Positions 10,299 through 20,013 of a DNA stretch of 64,000 nucleotides are shown here, piece by piece. The position numbers and the translations under genes are program-made. Position 1 is the first letter of the stretch; every line of letters starts with the position of its first letter. This DNA comes from Streptomyces sp. TLI_053 (GTDB lineage: Bacteria > Actinomycetota > Actinomycetes > Streptomycetales > Streptomycetaceae): NCBI RefSeq assembly GCF_900105395.1, contig NZ_LT629775.1, positions 4,362,001-4,426,000 on the forward strand, in the 5' to 3' direction. Under the pieces are notes generated by a model that saw only the letters and a list, made by a program, of their open reading frames with translations, did no database searches and had not been told where the DNA came from.

Positions 10299-11309
10299 TC
10301 ACATGGTGCGGATGGCCACCGAGTCGCAGAGCGCCTGGAGCGCGTCCTTGGCCGGCCCCTCCGGGAGCGGGTCCAGCATCGCGCGGGCCTCCTCGGCGTG
10401 GCGCAGGGTCTCCCGGCGGGCGTGCTCCAGGGCCGGGTGGCGGCGCAGCAGCCGCAGCGCCTCGGCGTGCAGCTCGTCGTCGGCGAGGTCCTGGCGGAGC
10501 AGCTCCCGCAGCCGGGTGTCCGAGGGGTCGGACGGATCGGCCGGCATCTGCCGCAGCAGCAGGGTCGGCAGGGTCTCGATGCCCTCGCGCAGATCGGTGC
10601 CGGGGGTCTTGCCGGACTCGTGCCCGTCGCTGGCGATGTCGAGCACGTCGTCGGCCAGCTGGAACGCGATGCCGATCCGCTCGCCGAAGGAGCTGAGGAT
10701 GTCGATCACCCACGGCTCGGCGCCGGCGGCCAGTGCTCCTATCCGGCAGGAGACGGCGATCAGCGAACCGGTCTTGCCGGCCAGTACACCCAGGTAGTGG
10801 TCGAGCGGGTCGTCGTCCGGGCCCGGTCCGGCGGTCTCCAGGATCTGGCCGGTGACCAGCCGCTCGAACGCGTCGGCCTGCAGCCGGACGGCCTCCGGGC
10901 CGAGGTCGGCCAGCACCTGGGAGGCACGGGAGAAGAGGAAGTCGCCGGTCAGGATGGCGACCGAGTTGTCCCAGCGCGAGTTGGCACTGGGGGCGCCGCG
11001 TCTCACCGGGGCCTCGTCCATGACGTCGTCGTGGTACAGCGTGGCGAGGTGGGTGAGCTCGACCACGACGGCGGCCGGGATCACGCCGGTCGCCCCGGCG
11101 TCGCCGAACTGGGCGGACAGCAGGACCAGCAGCGGACGGAAGCGCTTCCCGCCCGCGGCCATCAGATGGCTGGCGGTGACGGTGATGAAGGGGACGTCGC
11201 TCTTGACGGCCTCGGCGAGCGCGATCTCCACCGCGTCCATCCCGGCCTGGACGTCACGGGTCAGATCGCGGTCCTGCACGCTGAGCCCAAAGGGTCCCAC
11301 GACGGTCAC
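10299..11309 (-). CDS. Long-chain polyprenyl diphosphate synthase
   Basis: Trans-isoprenyl diphosphate synthase that elongates allylic diphosphates with isopentenyl diphosphate. It is probably the hepta-/nona-prenyl synthase for the menaquinone side chain. The motifs are GGKRFRP (53-59), the first Asp-rich motif DDVMD (94-98), and the second FQLADDVLDI. Residues just before DDVMD (HLATLYH) are small or flexible, as in long-chain enzymes. The GTG at 11309 is chosen because AGGAG lies eight bases upstream; the GTG at 11318 abuts AGGAG. Its place between kor and nuo links it to respiration. Confidence 0.87.
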   Translation of the reverse strand: MTVVGPFGLSVQDRDLTRDVQAGMDAVEIALAEAVKSDVPFITVTASHLMAAGGKRFRPLLVLLSAQFGDAGATGVIPAAVVVELTHLATLYHDDVMDEAPVRRGAPSANSRWDNSVAILTGDFLFSRASQVLADLGPEAVRLQADAFERLVTGQILETAGPGPDDDPLDHYLGVLAGKTGSLIAVSCRIGALAAGAEPWVIDILSSFGERIGIAFQLADDVLDIASDGHESGKTPGTDLREGIETLPTLLLRQMPADPSDPSDTRLRELLRQDLADDELHAEALRLLRRHPALEHARRETLRHAEEARAMLDPLPEGPAKDALQALCDSVAIRTM

Positions 11310-11439
11310 GAAGACCACTCCTCTGTCCCTGGTCGATCTAGCGGCCCGGTCCCTGAGTGCCGCCGCTGGCCATACAGGCAGGGTATCCGGTCACGAGTGG
11401 ATCACTGCACGGGCGTGCGGCTCTGTCATGCGCGGGGCG

Positions 11440-11505
11440 TCCCCGCTGGCCAGCGGGGATGCCCGAACGAAGCGTCCGGGCCGCGCGCGGGGCGCGACCC
11501 GGACG
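11440..11505. terminator. Palindromic hairpins downstream of nuoN
   Basis: A perfect 20-base palindrome TCCCCGCTGGCCAGCGGGGA (11440-11459) is followed by CGTCCGGG (11473-11480) pairing with CCCGGACG (11498-11505). Both lie between the nuoN stop and the polyprenyl synthase gene, where the nuo transcript should end. Confidence 0.45.
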
Positions 11506-11566
11506 GTCGTCGGAGCGGTCGGACCGGGCCGCCGCCGGGGCGTTCGGCCGGGCCGTCGGCGGACGG

Positions 11567-13204
11567 TCAGCCGACGAAGAACACTGCCTTCGAGGCGAGA
11601 TCGAGGAAGTACTGCGGCAGCAGTCCGAGCCCGATCGTGACCAGCACGCCGATACCGATCGCGGTCGCCGTGAAGGCGCTCGGGACGGCGACGGTCGGGC
11701 CGCCCGGCTGCGGGTCGGAGAAGAACATCAGCACGATGACCCTGATGTAGAAGAACGCCGCCACCGCCGAGCTGAGCACACCCACGATGACCAGCGGGGT
11801 GGCGCCGCCTGCTGCCGCGGCCTGGAAGACCGCGAACTTGCCGGTGAAACCCGAGGTCAGCGGGATGCCCGCGAAGGCCAGCAGGAAGAGCGCGAACACC
11901 GCCGCGACCAGCGGGGAGCGCCGGCCGAGGCCGGCCCAGCTGGACAGGTGGGTGGCCTCGCCCTTGGAGTCCCGCACCAGGGTGACCACGGCGAAGGCAC
12001 CGAGCGTCACGAAGGAGTAGGCCAGCAGGTAGAACAGCACCGAGCCGACGCCCTGCCGGTTGCTGGCGATCACACCGGTGAGGATGAACCCGGCGTGCGC
12101 GATCGAGGAGTAGGCGAGCAGCCGCTTCACGTCCTGCTGGGTGACGGCCAGCACCGCGCCGACCACCATGGTGAGGATCGCCACACCCCAGAGCACCGGC
12201 CGCCAGTCCAGCCGCAGCGCCGGGAAGGCCACGTAGAACAGCCGCAGCACCGCGCCGAACGCGGCCACCTTGGTCGCCGCCGCCATGAAGCCGGTGACCG
12301 GGGTCGGCGCGCCCTGGTAGACGTCCGGGGTCCAGGAGTGGAACGGCACCGCGCCGACCTTGAACAGCAGACCGACCGTCAGCATCGCCAGGCCGACCAG
12401 CAGCAGGGCGTCGTTCTGGGTCGAGGAGACCAGCGCCGGGGTGGGCAGCGCGTTCCCGGAGATGACCTCGGCGACCTCGCCGAGCCGCACCGTGCCCGCG
12501 TAGCCGTACAGCAGCGCGGTGCCGAACAGGAAGAACGCCGAGGCGAAGGCACCGAGCAGGAAGTACTTGACCGCCGCCTCCTGGGAGAGCAGTCGGCGGC
12601 GCCGGGCCAGCGCGCAGAGCAGGTAGAGCGGGAGGGAGAAGACCTCCAGCGCCACGAACATGGTCAGCAGGTCGTTGGCCGCGGGGAACAGCAGCATGCC
12701 GCCGACCGCGAACATGGTGAGCGGGAAGACCTCACTGGTGGTGAAGCCGGCCCGGATCGCGCTGCGCTCCTGCTCGCCGCCGGGGGTGGCGGCGGCCTGG
12801 GCGGCGAAGGCGTCGGCCGGCTCGCCGCCGGCCTTGGGCTCCAGCCGGCGCTCGGCGTAGGTCAGCACCGCGACCACCGCGACCAGCAGGATCACGCCCT
12901 GCAGGAACAGCGTCGGGCCGTCCAGGGCGACCGCGCCCATCGCGACCGCCTCGACCTTGGTGGTGCCGTAGCCCTGCGCGGCGAGCACCAGGACGGCGAC
13001 GAAGGCCCCGGCCAGGCCGACCAGTGCCGTGACCACCTGGGCCCAGTGCCGCAGCCGCCGGGGCAGGAAGGCCTCCAGCAGGATGCCGACCACCGCGGCG
13101 CCGAACACCACCAGCATCGGCGACAGCTGGCCGTACTCGATGTGCGGCGCGGGGATGCTCTGGGTGCTGCCGCCGGCGGCGGCGAGCCATCCGGTGCTGC
13201 TCAC
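11567..13204 (-). CDS. nuoN: NADH-quinone oxidoreductase subunit N
   Basis: Antiporter-like membrane subunit of complex I, 545 residues with about 14 helices, taking part in proton pumping. Typical blocks include FKVGAVPFHSWTPDVYQGAP, with the lysine of the proton channel, and KRLLAYSSIAHAGFIL. The GTG start overlaps the nuoM stop (GTGA). It is the last gene of the operon, followed by palindromic sequence. Confidence 0.95.
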   Translation of the reverse strand: MSSTGWLAAAGGSTQSIPAPHIEYGQLSPMLVVFGAAVVGILLEAFLPRRLRHWAQVVTALVGLAGAFVAVLVLAAQGYGTTKVEAVAMGAVALDGPTLFLQGVILLVAVVAVLTYAERRLEPKAGGEPADAFAAQAAATPGGEQERSAIRAGFTTSEVFPLTMFAVGGMLLFPAANDLLTMFVALEVFSLPLYLLCALARRRRLLSQEAAVKYFLLGAFASAFFLFGTALLYGYAGTVRLGEVAEVISGNALPTPALVSSTQNDALLLVGLAMLTVGLLFKVGAVPFHSWTPDVYQGAPTPVTGFMAAATKVAAFGAVLRLFYVAFPALRLDWRPVLWGVAILTMVVGAVLAVTQQDVKRLLAYSSIAHAGFILTGVIASNRQGVGSVLFYLLAYSFVTLGAFAVVTLVRDSKGEATHLSSWAGLGRRSPLVAAVFALFLLAFAGIPLTSGFTGKFAVFQAAAAGGATPLVIVGVLSSAVAAFFYIRVIVLMFFSDPQPGGPTVAVPSAFTATAIGIGVLVTIGLGLLPQYFLDLASKAVFFVG

Positions 13205-14850
13205 TTGTGCTCACCTCCTGAGCGGGCGGTCCCGTCCTGGGCGGTCCCGTGGTCGGCGGACACCGGATGTGCCGGCGCCGGGTCGGTCTGGTGCACCTGC
13301 GAGAGGGTCGCGTTCACCGACGGGTTGACGAGGTCGGTGAGCGGCTTCGGGTAGACACCGAGCAGCACGGTCAGTGCCACCAGCGGGGCGACCACGGCGA
13401 GTTCGCGGACCTTGAGGTCCGGCATGCCGCGGACCTCCTCCTTGACCGGGCCGGTCATGGTGCGCTGGTAGAGCAGCAGGGCGTACAGCGCGGCGAGCAC
13501 GATGCCGAAGGTGGCGACGATGCCGACCGCGGGGTAGCGGCTGAAGGTGCCGACCAGGACCAGGAACTCGCTGACGAAAGGCGCCAGACCCGGCAGCGAG
13601 AGCGTCGCCAGCCCGCCGATCAGGAAGGTCCCGGCGAGCACCGGGGCGACCTTCTGCACGCCGCCGTAGTCGGCGATCAGCCGGGAGCCGCGGCGGGAGA
13701 TCAGGAAGCCGGCCACCAGCATCCACGCGGCGGTGGAGATGCCGTGGTTGACCATGTAGAGGGTGGCACCGCTCTGGCCCTGGCTGGTCATCGCGAAGAT
13801 GCCCATGATGATGAAGCCGAAGTGCGAGATCGAGGCGTAGGCCACCAGCCGCTTGATGTCCTTCTGGCCGATGGCCAGCAGCGCGCCGTAGACGATCCCG
13901 ACCAGGGAGAGCACCAGGATTGCCGGGGCGAAGGTCTTCGAGGCGTCCGGGAACAGCCCGAGGCAGAAGCGGAGCATCGCGAAGGTGCCGACCTTGTCCA
14001 CCACGGCGGTGATCAGCACCGCGGTGCCGGCGGTGGCCTCGCCCATCGCGTTCGGCAGCCAGGTGTGCAGCGGCCAGAGCGGGGCCTTGACCGCGAAGGC
14101 GAAGAAGAAGCCGAGGAACAGCGCCTTCTCCGCGGTGCCGCCGATCTGCAGCCGGCCGTCGGCGACCGCCGCGGTGAGCGTCTGCAGGTCGAAGGTACCC
14201 AGGCCCTGATCCTGCGCGATGACGTACAGGCCGATCACGGCGGCCAGCATGACCAGGCCGCCGAGCAGGTTGTAGAGCAGGAACTTGACCGCCGCGTAGG
14301 AGCGCTGGCGGGCGGACTCGGGGCCGCCCGCCCGGTCGCCGAAGCCGCCGATGAGGAAGTACATCGGGATCAGCATGGCTTCGAAGAAGACGTAGAAGAG
14401 GAAGACGTCGGTGGCGTAGAAGGAGACGATCACCATCGCCTCCACCGCCAGCACCAGGGCGAAGAACGCCTGGGTGCGCCGCCTGTTCTCGAACGACCCC
14501 TCCGGGGGCGCGGCGGCCGGGTCCGCGTCGTGCCAGGACGCGAGCAGCACGACCGGGACCAGGACGGCGGTGAGCAGGGCGAGGACGGCGCCGATGCCGT
14601 CCACCCCGAGCGCGAAGGTGATGCCGAAGGAACGGATCCAGCTGTACGACTCGGTCAGCTGGTAGCGGGCGCCGTCCGGGTCGAAGCGCGCGGCCACCGC
14701 GCCGGCCAGGGCCAGGGTGGCGGCGGAGAAGACCATCGCCACGATCTTGGTGTTCCGCCGCCGCGCCTCGGTGGACCCGGCGGGCAGGGCGGCGGTGACC
14801 ACCGCGCCGACCGCCGGGACGGCGCAGGTGGCGGTGAGGAGGACGCTCAT
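13201..14850 (-). CDS. nuoM: NADH-quinone oxidoreductase subunit M
   Basis: Antiporter-like proton-pumping subunit, 549 residues and about 14 helices. Conserved stretches are FYVFFEAMLIPMYFLIG, KAPLWPLHTWLPNAMGEA and KRLVAYASISHFGFI. The C-terminal 35 residues (after LVNPSVNATLSQVHQT) form a hydrophilic extension. It lies 37 bases after nuoL and overlaps nuoN by four bases. The start is ATG with GGAGG upstream (tgaggaggacgctc read on the other strand is within NuoM, so the site itself is weak). Confidence 0.95.
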   Translation of the reverse strand: MSVLLTATCAVPAVGAVVTAALPAGSTEARRRNTKIVAMVFSAATLALAGAVAARFDPDGARYQLTESYSWIRSFGITFALGVDGIGAVLALLTAVLVPVVLLASWHDADPAAAPPEGSFENRRRTQAFFALVLAVEAMVIVSFYATDVFLFYVFFEAMLIPMYFLIGGFGDRAGGPESARQRSYAAVKFLLYNLLGGLVMLAAVIGLYVIAQDQGLGTFDLQTLTAAVADGRLQIGGTAEKALFLGFFFAFAVKAPLWPLHTWLPNAMGEATAGTAVLITAVVDKVGTFAMLRFCLGLFPDASKTFAPAILVLSLVGIVYGALLAIGQKDIKRLVAYASISHFGFIIMGIFAMTSQGQSGATLYMVNHGISTAAWMLVAGFLISRRGSRLIADYGGVQKVAPVLAGTFLIGGLATLSLPGLAPFVSEFLVLVGTFSRYPAVGIVATFGIVLAALYALLLYQRTMTGPVKEEVRGMPDLKVRELAVVAPLVALTVLLGVYPKPLTDLVNPSVNATLSQVHQTDPAPAHPVSADHGTAQDGTARSGGEHK

Positions 14851-14887
14851 GCCTCGGCCTCCCCACGATGTGTGTAATCCGGGTGCA

Positions 14888-16783
14888 TCAGACGGACCTC
14901 ATCAGGAGAGTCGTGGCGACCAGCACCAGCGTGCCGCCGAACATGGAGAGCGCGTACGTGCGGACGTAGCCGTTCTGGATCCGCCGCAGCCGGCTGGAGA
15001 CGCCGCCGATGGTGGCCGCCAGGCCGTTGACGAAACCGTCCAGGCCGCGGCTGTCGAAGTAGACCAGCGCCGCGGCCAGCGCCGAACCGGGCCGGACCAG
15101 GACGGCGTGGTTGAAGTCGTCCTGGAGGAGGTCCCGGCGGGCGGCCCGGGTGAGCGGGGAGCCGTACGGCGGCACCACCGGGACGGCGGAGCGGCCGTAC
15201 ATCAGGTACGAGAGCGCGACGCCGGCCAGCATGCAGGCGGTGGTGAGCAGGGTGACCACCAGCGGGGTGAGCGGGGAGTTGCCCTCCGCGTGCCCGGTGA
15301 CCGGCTCCAGCCAGGTGAGGAAGGACTCGTGGAAGGCGAACAGCCCGCCGGCGAAGACCGAGCCGAAGGCCAGCACGATCATCGGAACGGTCATGGTCTT
15401 CGGCGACTCGTGCGGGTGCGGGTCGTGGCCCTCGGCGTCCGGCTGCCAGCGCTTCTCGCCGAAGAAGGTCAGGATCATCACCCGGGTCATGTAGAACGCG
15501 GTGACGGCGGCGCCGACCAGGGTGCACAGGCCGAGGATCCAGCCCTCGGTGCCGCCCTTGGCGAAGGCCGCCTCGATGATCTTGTCCTTGGAGAAGAAGC
15601 CGGACAGCCCGGGGAAGCCGATGATGGCCAGGTAACCGAGGCCGAAGGTGACGAAGGTGACCGGCATGTACTTCCGCAGGCCGCCGTAGTGACGCATGTT
15701 CACCTCGTCGTTCATGCCGTGCATGACCGACCCGGCACCGAGGAAGAGCCCGGCCTTGAAGAAGCCGTGGGTCACCAGGTGCATGATGGCGAAGGCGTAG
15801 CCGATCGGGCCGAGGCCCGCCGCGAGGATCATGTAGCCGATCTGCGACATGGTCGAGCCGGCCAGCGCCTTCTTGATGTCGTCCTTGGCGCAACCGACGA
15901 TCGCACCGAAGAGCAGGGTGACCGCGCCGACCACCACCACCGCGGTCTGGGCGTCCGGCGCCAGGTTGAAGATCGCCCCGGAGCGGGTGATCAGGTAGAC
16001 GCCGGCGGTGACCATGGTGGCCGCGTGGATCAGCGCGGAGACCGGGGTCGGGCCCTCCATCGCGTCCCCGAGCCAGGACTGCAGCGGCACCTGCGCGGAC
16101 TTGCCGCAGGCGGCGAGCAGCAGCATCAGGCCGATCGCGGTCAGCTTGCCCTCGCTCGCGCTGCCGGCCGCGCCGAACACCGGCTCGAAGGCGAAGGAGC
16201 CGAACTCGACGAACATCAGCATGATCGCGATGGACAGGCCCATGTCGCCGACCCGGTTGACGATGAACGCCTTCTTCGCCGCGGTGGCGGCGCTCGGCTT
16301 GTGCTGCCAGAAGCCGATCAGCAGGTAGGAGGCGAGACCCACGCCCTCCCAGCCGAAGTACAGCAGCAGGTAGTTGTCGGCCACCACCAGCAGCAGCATG
16401 GCCGCCAGGAAGAGGTTCAGATAGGCGAAGAAGCGGCGCCGGCGCTCGTCGTGCGCCATGTAGCCCACCGAGTAGAGGTGGATCAGGGTGCCGACGCCGG
16501 TGATCAGCAGGACGAAGGTCATCGAGAGCTGGTCGAGCCGGAAGGAGATGTCGGCCTGGAAGCCGTTCACCGGGATCCAGCTGAACAGGTGCTGGGTCAG
16601 TGCGCGGTCCTCCGCGTCCCGGCCCAGCATGTCCGAGAACAGCGCGAGGCCGAAGCCGAAGGAGAGCGCGGCGAGCGCGGTGGCCAGCCAGTGGCCCAGG
16701 CGGTCGAAGGCCCGGCCGCCGAGCAGCAGCAGGGCGGCGCCGGCCAGCGGGGCCGCGACCAGCAGGGGAATGAGAGAGTTCAC
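14888..16783 (-). CDS. nuoL: NADH-quinone oxidoreductase subunit L
   Basis: Largest antiporter-like subunit, 631 residues, with about 16 helices and the long lateral helix typical of NuoL at the C-terminus. KSAQVPLQSWLGDAMEGPTP and STMSQIGYM are diagnostic, as is LYSVGYMAHDERRRRFF near residue 105. The GTG start is preceded by AGGAC. It follows nuoK by 13 bases. Confidence 0.95.
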   Translation of the reverse strand: MNSLIPLLVAAPLAGAALLLLGGRAFDRLGHWLATALAALSFGFGLALFSDMLGRDAEDRALTQHLFSWIPVNGFQADISFRLDQLSMTFVLLITGVGTLIHLYSVGYMAHDERRRRFFAYLNLFLAAMLLLVVADNYLLLYFGWEGVGLASYLLIGFWQHKPSAATAAKKAFIVNRVGDMGLSIAIMLMFVEFGSFAFEPVFGAAGSASEGKLTAIGLMLLLAACGKSAQVPLQSWLGDAMEGPTPVSALIHAATMVTAGVYLITRSGAIFNLAPDAQTAVVVVGAVTLLFGAIVGCAKDDIKKALAGSTMSQIGYMILAAGLGPIGYAFAIMHLVTHGFFKAGLFLGAGSVMHGMNDEVNMRHYGGLRKYMPVTFVTFGLGYLAIIGFPGLSGFFSKDKIIEAAFAKGGTEGWILGLCTLVGAAVTAFYMTRVMILTFFGEKRWQPDAEGHDPHPHESPKTMTVPMIVLAFGSVFAGGLFAFHESFLTWLEPVTGHAEGNSPLTPLVVTLLTTACMLAGVALSYLMYGRSAVPVVPPYGSPLTRAARRDLLQDDFNHAVLVRPGSALAAALVYFDSRGLDGFVNGLAATIGGVSSRLRRIQNGYVRTYALSMFGGTLVLVATTLLMRSV

Positions 16784-16796
16784 CGAGGTCCTCCGC

Positions 16797-17096
16797 CTAC
16801 AGCTTCATCAGGTTGCTGTCGTCGACCGAAGCGGAATGCCTGGTCCGGAAGATCGAGACGATGATCGCGAGGCCCACCACGACCTCGGCCGCCGCCACCA
16901 CCATGGTGAAGAACGCGATGATCTGGCCGTCCAGGTTCCCGTGCATCCGGGCGAAGGTGACCAGCGCCAGGTTGGAGGCGTTCAGCATCAGCTCGACGCA
17001 CATGAACAGGACGATCGCGTTCCGCCGGATCAGCACACCGGAGGCGCCGATGGTGAACAACAGGGCGGAGAGATAGAGGTAGTTGACCGGATTCAC
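16797..17096 (-). CDS. nuoK: NADH-quinone oxidoreductase subunit K
   Basis: Small three-helix membrane subunit, 99 residues. The two membrane glutamates essential for proton transfer in the family are present as Glu35 (FMCVELMLNA) and Glu71 (AAAEVVVGLAI). The GTG start at 17096 overlaps the nuoJ stop by four bases. A longer in-frame reading overlaps nuoJ and is not real. Confidence 0.95.
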   Translation of the reverse strand: MNPVNYLYLSALLFTIGASGVLIRRNAIVLFMCVELMLNASNLALVTFARMHGNLDGQIIAFFTMVVAAAEVVVGLAIIVSIFRTRHSASVDDSNLMKL

Positions 17097-18022
17097 TCCG
17101 CCCCCTCCTCGTCGTGGTCGGACGCCGGGCGGTTCGCCGGCGCCGGGTGGTTGGCGGCCACCGGCTCCAGGGCCTTGCGCGGGCCGGTCACCGGCGGGCG
17201 CTCGGACGGCGGGCGGCCCAGCCAGTCGGCGGTGGTGGACTCCAGCTCGGCCATCCGGGCCAGCATCTCCTGGCTGACGTCCCGGATCTGGCCGCGCTCG
17301 CGCAGGGTCGCCATCACCGAGTCCTCGGCGATCGAGCCGTCCGGCAGCAGCGCCGGGATGTCCACCGCGTTGTGCCGGGCGTAGATGCCGGGCGCGGGCA
17401 GCGGCGGGACCTGGATGTTGTCGGCGACCCGCTGGGCGGCCAGCTCGCGCTGGGTCTTCGGGGCCTTCACGTGCTCGCGGTGGGTCAGCACCATGGCCCC
17501 GATCGCGGCCGTGATCAGCAGCGCCCCGGTGACCTCGAAGGCCCACACGTACTTGGTGAAGATCAGCCGGGCCAGACCCTGGACATTGCCCTCGGCGTTG
17601 GCCTCGCCGAGACCGGCGAAGGTGTCCAGCTTGGCGTTGGCGATCCCGGCGACCATCAGCACACCGAAGCCCAGCCCACAGAGCGCGGCGGCGAACCGCT
17701 GGCCCTTCAGCTGCTCCTTCAGCGAGTCCGCGCTGGTCACACCGACCAGCATCACCACGAACAGGAAGAGCATCATGATCGCGCCGGTGTAGACCACGAT
17801 CTGCACCACGCCCAGGAACACCGCGCCCTGGGCCATGTAACAGACCGCCAGGGCGAGCATGGTGGCGGCCAGGCAGAGCGCGCTGTGCACCGCCTTGCGC
17901 ATCAGCAGCGTCCCGAGCGCGCCGCCGACGGCGATCACCGCGAGCACCCAGAACTGGACGGCCTCACCGGTGGAGGTCGCGCCCGTGACGGCCGCGAGGT
18001 TCAGCGAGGTGGCGGCGCTCAC
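17093..18022 (-). CDS. nuoJ: NADH-quinone oxidoreductase subunit J
   Basis: Membrane subunit with five helices in the first 190 residues (GAVFLGVVQIVVYTGAIMMLFLFVVML is the diagnostic core). Residues 200-309 form a long hydrophilic C-terminal extension, which actinobacterial NuoJ proteins often carry and the 180-residue E. coli protein lacks; its role is unknown. The GTG at 18022 overlaps the nuoI stop by four bases, and the nuoJ stop overlaps nuoK the same way. Confidence 0.93.
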   Translation of the reverse strand: MSAATSLNLAAVTGATSTGEAVQFWVLAVIAVGGALGTLLMRKAVHSALCLAATMLALAVCYMAQGAVFLGVVQIVVYTGAIMMLFLFVVMLVGVTSADSLKEQLKGQRFAAALCGLGFGVLMVAGIANAKLDTFAGLGEANAEGNVQGLARLIFTKYVWAFEVTGALLITAAIGAMVLTHREHVKAPKTQRELAAQRVADNIQVPPLPAPGIYARHNAVDIPALLPDGSIAEDSVMATLRERGQIRDVSQEMLARMAELESTTADWLGRPPSERPPVTGPRKALEPVAANHPAPANRPASDHDEEGAE

Positions 18023-18630
18023 GACCGGGCCTCCTTCTCCCGCTCGGTGGACTCCTGACGGACCGTGCCCGGCGCCGCCGCGGTGATCTCGCCCCGGTAG
18101 TAGGCGCCCTCGTCGGCGCCGGGGAAGATCGAGTGCGGGCTGTCGACCATGCCCTCGGAGAGGCCGACCAGCAGCTGCTCCTTGGTGAAGATGAGGTCCT
18201 GGCGGGAGGAGTCCGCGAGCTCGTACTCGTTGGTCATGGTGAGCGCGCGGGTCGGACAGGCCTCGATGCAGAGCCCGCACAGGATGCAGCGGGCGTAGTT
18301 GATCTGGTAGACCGCCCCGTACCGCTCACCGGGCGAGTAGCGCTCGTCGTCACGGTTGTCCGCGCCCTCGACGTAGATCGCGTCGGCCGGGCAGGCCCAG
18401 GCGCACAGCTCGCAGCCGACGCACTTCTCCAGGCCGTCCGGGTGCCGGTTCAGCTGGTGGCGGCCGTGGAAACGCGGAGCGGTGGGCTTCTTCTGCTCCG
18501 GGTACTGCTCGGTGAGCCGCTTCTTGAACATGGCCTTGAAGGTCACGCCGAAGCCGGCGGCCGGTCCGAGGATGGACGGCTTGTCGGCCCGCTCGGGCCG
18601 GTCGTTCCGGGCGTTCTGGTCGGACGACAT
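18019..18630 (-). CDS. nuoI: NADH-quinone oxidoreductase subunit I
   Basis: Peripheral-arm ferredoxin-like subunit, 203 residues. Two [4Fe-4S] motifs, CVGCELCAWACP and CILCGLCIEACP, hold clusters N6a and N6b, which pass electrons to N2. A 30-residue polar N-terminal extension and a 50-residue C-terminal tail flank the core. It starts six bases after nuoH and overlaps nuoJ by four. Confidence 0.95.
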   Translation of the reverse strand: MSSDQNARNDRPERADKPSILGPAAGFGVTFKAMFKKRLTEQYPEQKKPTAPRFHGRHQLNRHPDGLEKCVGCELCAWACPADAIYVEGADNRDDERYSPGERYGAVYQINYARCILCGLCIEACPTRALTMTNEYELADSSRQDLIFTKEQLLVGLSEGMVDSPHSIFPGADEGAYYRGEITAAAPGTVRQESTEREKEARS

Positions 18631-18636
18631 CTCGGT

Positions 18637-20013
18637 TCAGCTCCCTTCGGAATGGTCGGCCCCGTTGAGGGCGTCCTGCAGTTGCTTCGGGGCGCGGCTG
18701 CGCCGGCGCGGGACCGGCGGGAGCTGCTGGCCGGGCAGCGGGGGCACCGGGTAGCCACCGGCCATCGGGTCGAACTCCCCGTGCGGTGCCTCGGACCCGG
18801 GCTCCGGCTTGCGCTTCAGGACGTCCCGCAGCAGACCGAGCAGCAGCAGCGCGCCGACCGGGGCGCCGACGTACAGCACCACCTCGCCGAAGCCGTAGCC
18901 CTCGTTGCGCAGGGCCCGGACGCTCGCCACCATGACCAGCCAGGCCAGCGAGACCGGGATCAGCACCTTCCAGCCGAGCTTCATGAACTGGTCGTAGCGG
19001 AACCGAGGAAGGGTGCCGCGCAGCCAGATGAAGAAGAACAGCAGCAGCTGGATCTTGAGCGTGATCCAGAGCAGCGGCCACCAGCCGTGGTTGGCGCCCT
19101 CCCAGAACGTGGAGACCGGCCACGGGGCCCGCCACCCGCCCAGGAACAGGGTGGAGGCGACCGCCGAGACGGTGACCATGTTGACGTACTCGGCCAGCAT
19201 GAACATCGCGAACTTCAGCGAGGAGTACTCGGTGTTGAAGCCGCCGACGAGCTCGCCCTCGGCCTCCGGGAGGTCGAACGGCGCGCGGTTGGTCTCACCG
19301 ACCATCGCGACGATGTAGACGATGAACGACACCGGCAGCAGTACCGCGAACCAGGTCGGCTGCTGCGAGGAGACGATCTCCGAGGTGGACATCGAGCCGG
19401 AGTAGATGAAGACCGCCGCGAAGGACAGGCCCATCGCGATCTCGTAGCTGATCATCTGGGCCGAGGAGCGGATCCCGCCGAGCAGCGGGTAGGTCGAGCC
19501 GGAGGACCAGCCCGCCAGCACGATGCCGTAGATGCCGACCGAGGCGGTGGCCAGGATGTAGAGCAGCGCCACCGGGAAGTCGGTCAGCTGCATCGGCGTC
19601 CGGGTGCCGAAGATCGAGATCTCGTCGCCGGCCGGGCCGAAGGGGATCACCGCGAAGGCCATGAACGCCGGGATGGCGCAGACGATCGGGGCCAGGATGT
19701 AGACCGCCTTGTCGGCGCCCTTGACCACCAGGTCTTCCTTGAGCGCCAGCTTCACGCCGTCGGCGAGCGACTGCAGCAGTCCCCACGGGCCGTGCCGGTT
19801 GGGCCCGATGCGCAGCTGCATCCAGGCCACCACCTTGCGCTCCCAGACGATCGCCACGAGGACCGTGCCGACCAGGAAGCCGAAGCAGAACACCGCCTTC
19901 AGCAGGACCAGCCACCACGGATCCCGGCCGAAGAAGCCGAGCGTCTCGTTCGCGGCGAGCTCGGCCAGCGCGGCCGGGCCGTGTCCGGCGAGCGGGTGCG
20001 GGTTCGGAGTCAC
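18637..20013 (-). CDS. nuoH: NADH-quinone oxidoreductase subunit H
   Basis: Eight-helix membrane subunit forming the quinone chamber with NuoB and NuoD. Diagnostic sequences are WERKVVAWMQLRIGPNRHGPWG and NRAPFDLPEAEGELVGGFNTEYSS. The 458 residues include a C-terminal cytoplasmic tail of about 75 residues rich in Pro and Arg (PEPGSEAPHGEF onward), absent in E. coli. The GTG start overlaps the nuoG stop. Confidence 0.95.
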   Translation of the reverse strand: MTPNPHPLAGHGPAALAELAANETLGFFGRDPWWLVLLKAVFCFGFLVGTVLVAIVWERKVVAWMQLRIGPNRHGPWGLLQSLADGVKLALKEDLVVKGADKAVYILAPIVCAIPAFMAFAVIPFGPAGDEISIFGTRTPMQLTDFPVALLYILATASVGIYGIVLAGWSSGSTYPLLGGIRSSAQMISYEIAMGLSFAAVFIYSGSMSTSEIVSSQQPTWFAVLLPVSFIVYIVAMVGETNRAPFDLPEAEGELVGGFNTEYSSLKFAMFMLAEYVNMVTVSAVASTLFLGGWRAPWPVSTFWEGANHGWWPLLWITLKIQLLLFFFIWLRGTLPRFRYDQFMKLGWKVLIPVSLAWLVMVASVRALRNEGYGFGEVVLYVGAPVGALLLLGLLRDVLKRKPEPGSEAPHGEFDPMAGGYPVPPLPGQQLPPVPRRRSRAPKQLQDALNGADHSEGS